Shown here piece by piece: positions 62,841-64,000 of a stretch of 64,000 bases of DNA. The stretch's first letter is position 1; every line of letters starts with the position of its first letter. The DNA comes from Helicobacter pylori oki112 (lineage in GTDB: Bacteria > Campylobacterota > Campylobacteria > Campylobacterales > Helicobacteraceae). The stretch spans positions 1,054,001 through 1,118,000 of the forward strand of contig NZ_CP006821.1 of assembly GCF_000600085.1 (NCBI RefSeq). Reading direction: 5' to 3'. Made by a program: the position numbers and the translations under genes. The notes under the pieces were generated by a model. That model saw only the letters and a list, made by a program, of their open reading frames with translations. It made no database searches and was not told the DNA's origin.

Positions 62841-64000
62841 TTAGATTTTAGCCCCTTCTTTCAGGCTAACTTCTGGCAAACTCTCCACATACAAACTCTG
62901 TGATGGAAAAGCAAAGCTCAAATGGTGCTTTTCTACAATCCTCATGATTTTTAACATCACGTCTTCTTTGACTTCTAGCCACTCTTCCCAAACCACCGTC
63001 TTAGAAAAGCAATACACTAAAATATTAATAGAGCTGTCCGCAAATTGATCCAAAAAGACAAACAGATTGTTTTTATACCCTAAAAAATCGTCAATAGAAA
63101 CAATATCTTTTTTAAACATGTAGCGGTAATCGCTCGCGTTTTGCAAAGCGCTATCGGCTCCATTGGCGATTTTAGGGTGGTTTTCTAGCATTTCTTTAAT
63201 GTCTTTCACGCAAAGCTGTAAAGCGCTTTGGCTGGAGCTATAGGTTAAGCCTATTTCCATTTTAATACGCCTTCCCACTTTACGACGGCTCCAATTCCTG
63301 ATGGGTTTTCCGGCTAACTCTGAATTAGGCACGGACAAAAGAGCGTTATCAAAAGCTCTGATCGTGGTGCGCCTTAACCCCATTTCCACCACCGTGCCTT
63401 CCACTTCACCGCACACGATCCAATCCCCTTGAGAAAACGAATTGTCTAACAATAAAATGACAGAAGCAAAAAAATTCGCCAACACATCTTTAACCGCCAA
63501 AGCCACCGCTAACCCCCCAATCCCTAAAGAAGCGATGATGGCTGAAACATTAAACCCTAGTTGCTTCAAAACCCCTAAAAGCGCGACAATAAAAATCAAA
63601 AAATACACGACTTTTAAGATCAAGTTGATCACTTCTTTCCTAAAATTGTGCGTGCTTTTGGTAGCCATATTCGTAACTAACGCTTCCCCATAGCCTTTAA
63701 AAAGCGCTATCACTAACCATGCTAAAAGCATGATATACACCGCACCCACCCACATAGAAACTTTAGGAGGCGATGCGTTAGGGTAGTAGAAAATATCTAA
63801 AGCCACATCGCAACTGAATAAGGCTAAAAAGACAGAAACCGGCGAAACAATGCTGCTTTGCACATTGACATGCATTTTTTTATTGCGCTGCATGATTTCA
63901 AAAATACGATCTAACAATAAGGCTAAAAGCCAAGTGATCAACTTCCTTAAACCCAGCAATAAGGCTAAAATCGTCAAAGCCAGCACGATTTTACTCACTT
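62841..64000 (-). CDS. MscS-family mechanosensitive channel, C-terminal part (cut by window edge)
   Basis: Corresponds to HP0415. The frame is open to the window edge, so the visible 386 residues are probably the C-terminal part of a longer channel; GTG 63998 need not be the start. Several membrane helices, then the pore helix ASLGIGGLAVALAVKDVLANFFASV and the MscS beta domain (FSQGDWIVCGEVEGTVVEMGLRRTTIRAFDNALLSVPNSEL). Convergent with cfa, 9 bases apart. Confidence 0.92.
   Translation of the reverse strand, partial: VSKIVLALTILALLLGLRKLITWLLALLLDRIFEIMQRNKKMHVNVQSSIVSPVSVFLALFSCDVALDIFYYPNASPPKVSMWVGAVYIMLLAWLVIALFKGYGEALVTNMATKSTHNFRKEVINLILKVVYFLIFIVALLGVLKQLGFNVSAIIASLGIGGLAVALAVKDVLANFFASVILLLDNSFSQGDWIVCGEVEGTVVEMGLRRTTIRAFDNALLSVPNSELAGKPIRNWSRRKVGRRIKMEIGLTYSSSQSALQLCVKDIKEMLENHPKIANGADSALQNASDYRYMFKKDIVSIDDFLGYKNNLFVFLDQFADSSINILVYCFSKTVVWEEWLEVKEDVMLKIMRIVEKHHLSFAFPSQSLYVESLPEVSLKEGAKI

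Overview
The window is Helicobacter pylori chromosome. It is AT-rich, and its right end carries the known H. pylori order speA, cholesterol alpha-glucosyltransferase, thioesterase-like gene, cmoB, a conserved gene, metS, cfa and an MscS channel (HP0422 to HP0415 in strain 26695). The rest is the classical plasticity zone, with a 5S-23S rRNA pair transcribed leftwards.

Layout. 1-2565: end of an MscS-like gene, the remains of a restriction-modification pair, two small membrane-protein genes and a repeat-rich non-coding stretch. 2566-45456: an integrative conjugative element of about 42.9 kb of the TnPZ/ICEHptfs type. It is bounded by near-identical 18-bp direct repeats that contain the known H. 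pylori target heptamer AAGAATG (read here as CATTCTT). Size, gene content and absence of ctkA fit the tfs4 version better than tfs3 (inference). 45457-50243: right flank, 5S and 23S rRNA, and a 1.2-kb stretch of simple repeats. 50247-53611: a rightward cassette with a frameshifted DUF262/DUF1524 (GmrSD-like) gene between two unknown genes. 53700-54195: a deleted ISHp609 copy that keeps only hicBA. 54241-64000: core genes.

The conjugative element carries the XerT recombinase, a possible HEPN/Abi protein, a T4SS (VirB2, B3, B4, a VirB5-like protein, B6, a very short VirB7, B8, B9, B10, B11, VirD4), a topoisomerase I, a Toprim primase-like protein, a VirD2-like relaxase with a convincing MOBP-type oriT beside it, a MobC-like protein, ParA, a YafQ-type toxin-antitoxin pair, an ArdC-like protein and a very large methylase/helicase. 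The mega-gene is interrupted by a complete ISHp609 (hicB-hicA-tnpA-tnpB) and also has a nonsense codon. Relaxase and VirB4 are both out of frame at long poly-A tracts. The VirB5-like gene has two frameshifts, and a small gene upstream of virB6 has an in-frame stop. As sequenced the element is probably not transfer-competent, although the poly-A lesions could be reversible.

The most novel-looking item is a 265-codon ORF with its own strong ribosome binding site, lying wholly inside the methylase/helicase gene in the +1 frame (13805-14602). There the host frame encodes only low-complexity, apparently disordered protein. Other items worth checking are the oriT, the predicted TnpB guide at the ISHp609 junction, the twin hicBA loci, the two poly-A switches, a VirD4 separated by one in-frame stop from a possible membrane domain, and a shared C-terminal G-x-E-R ending on three element proteins.
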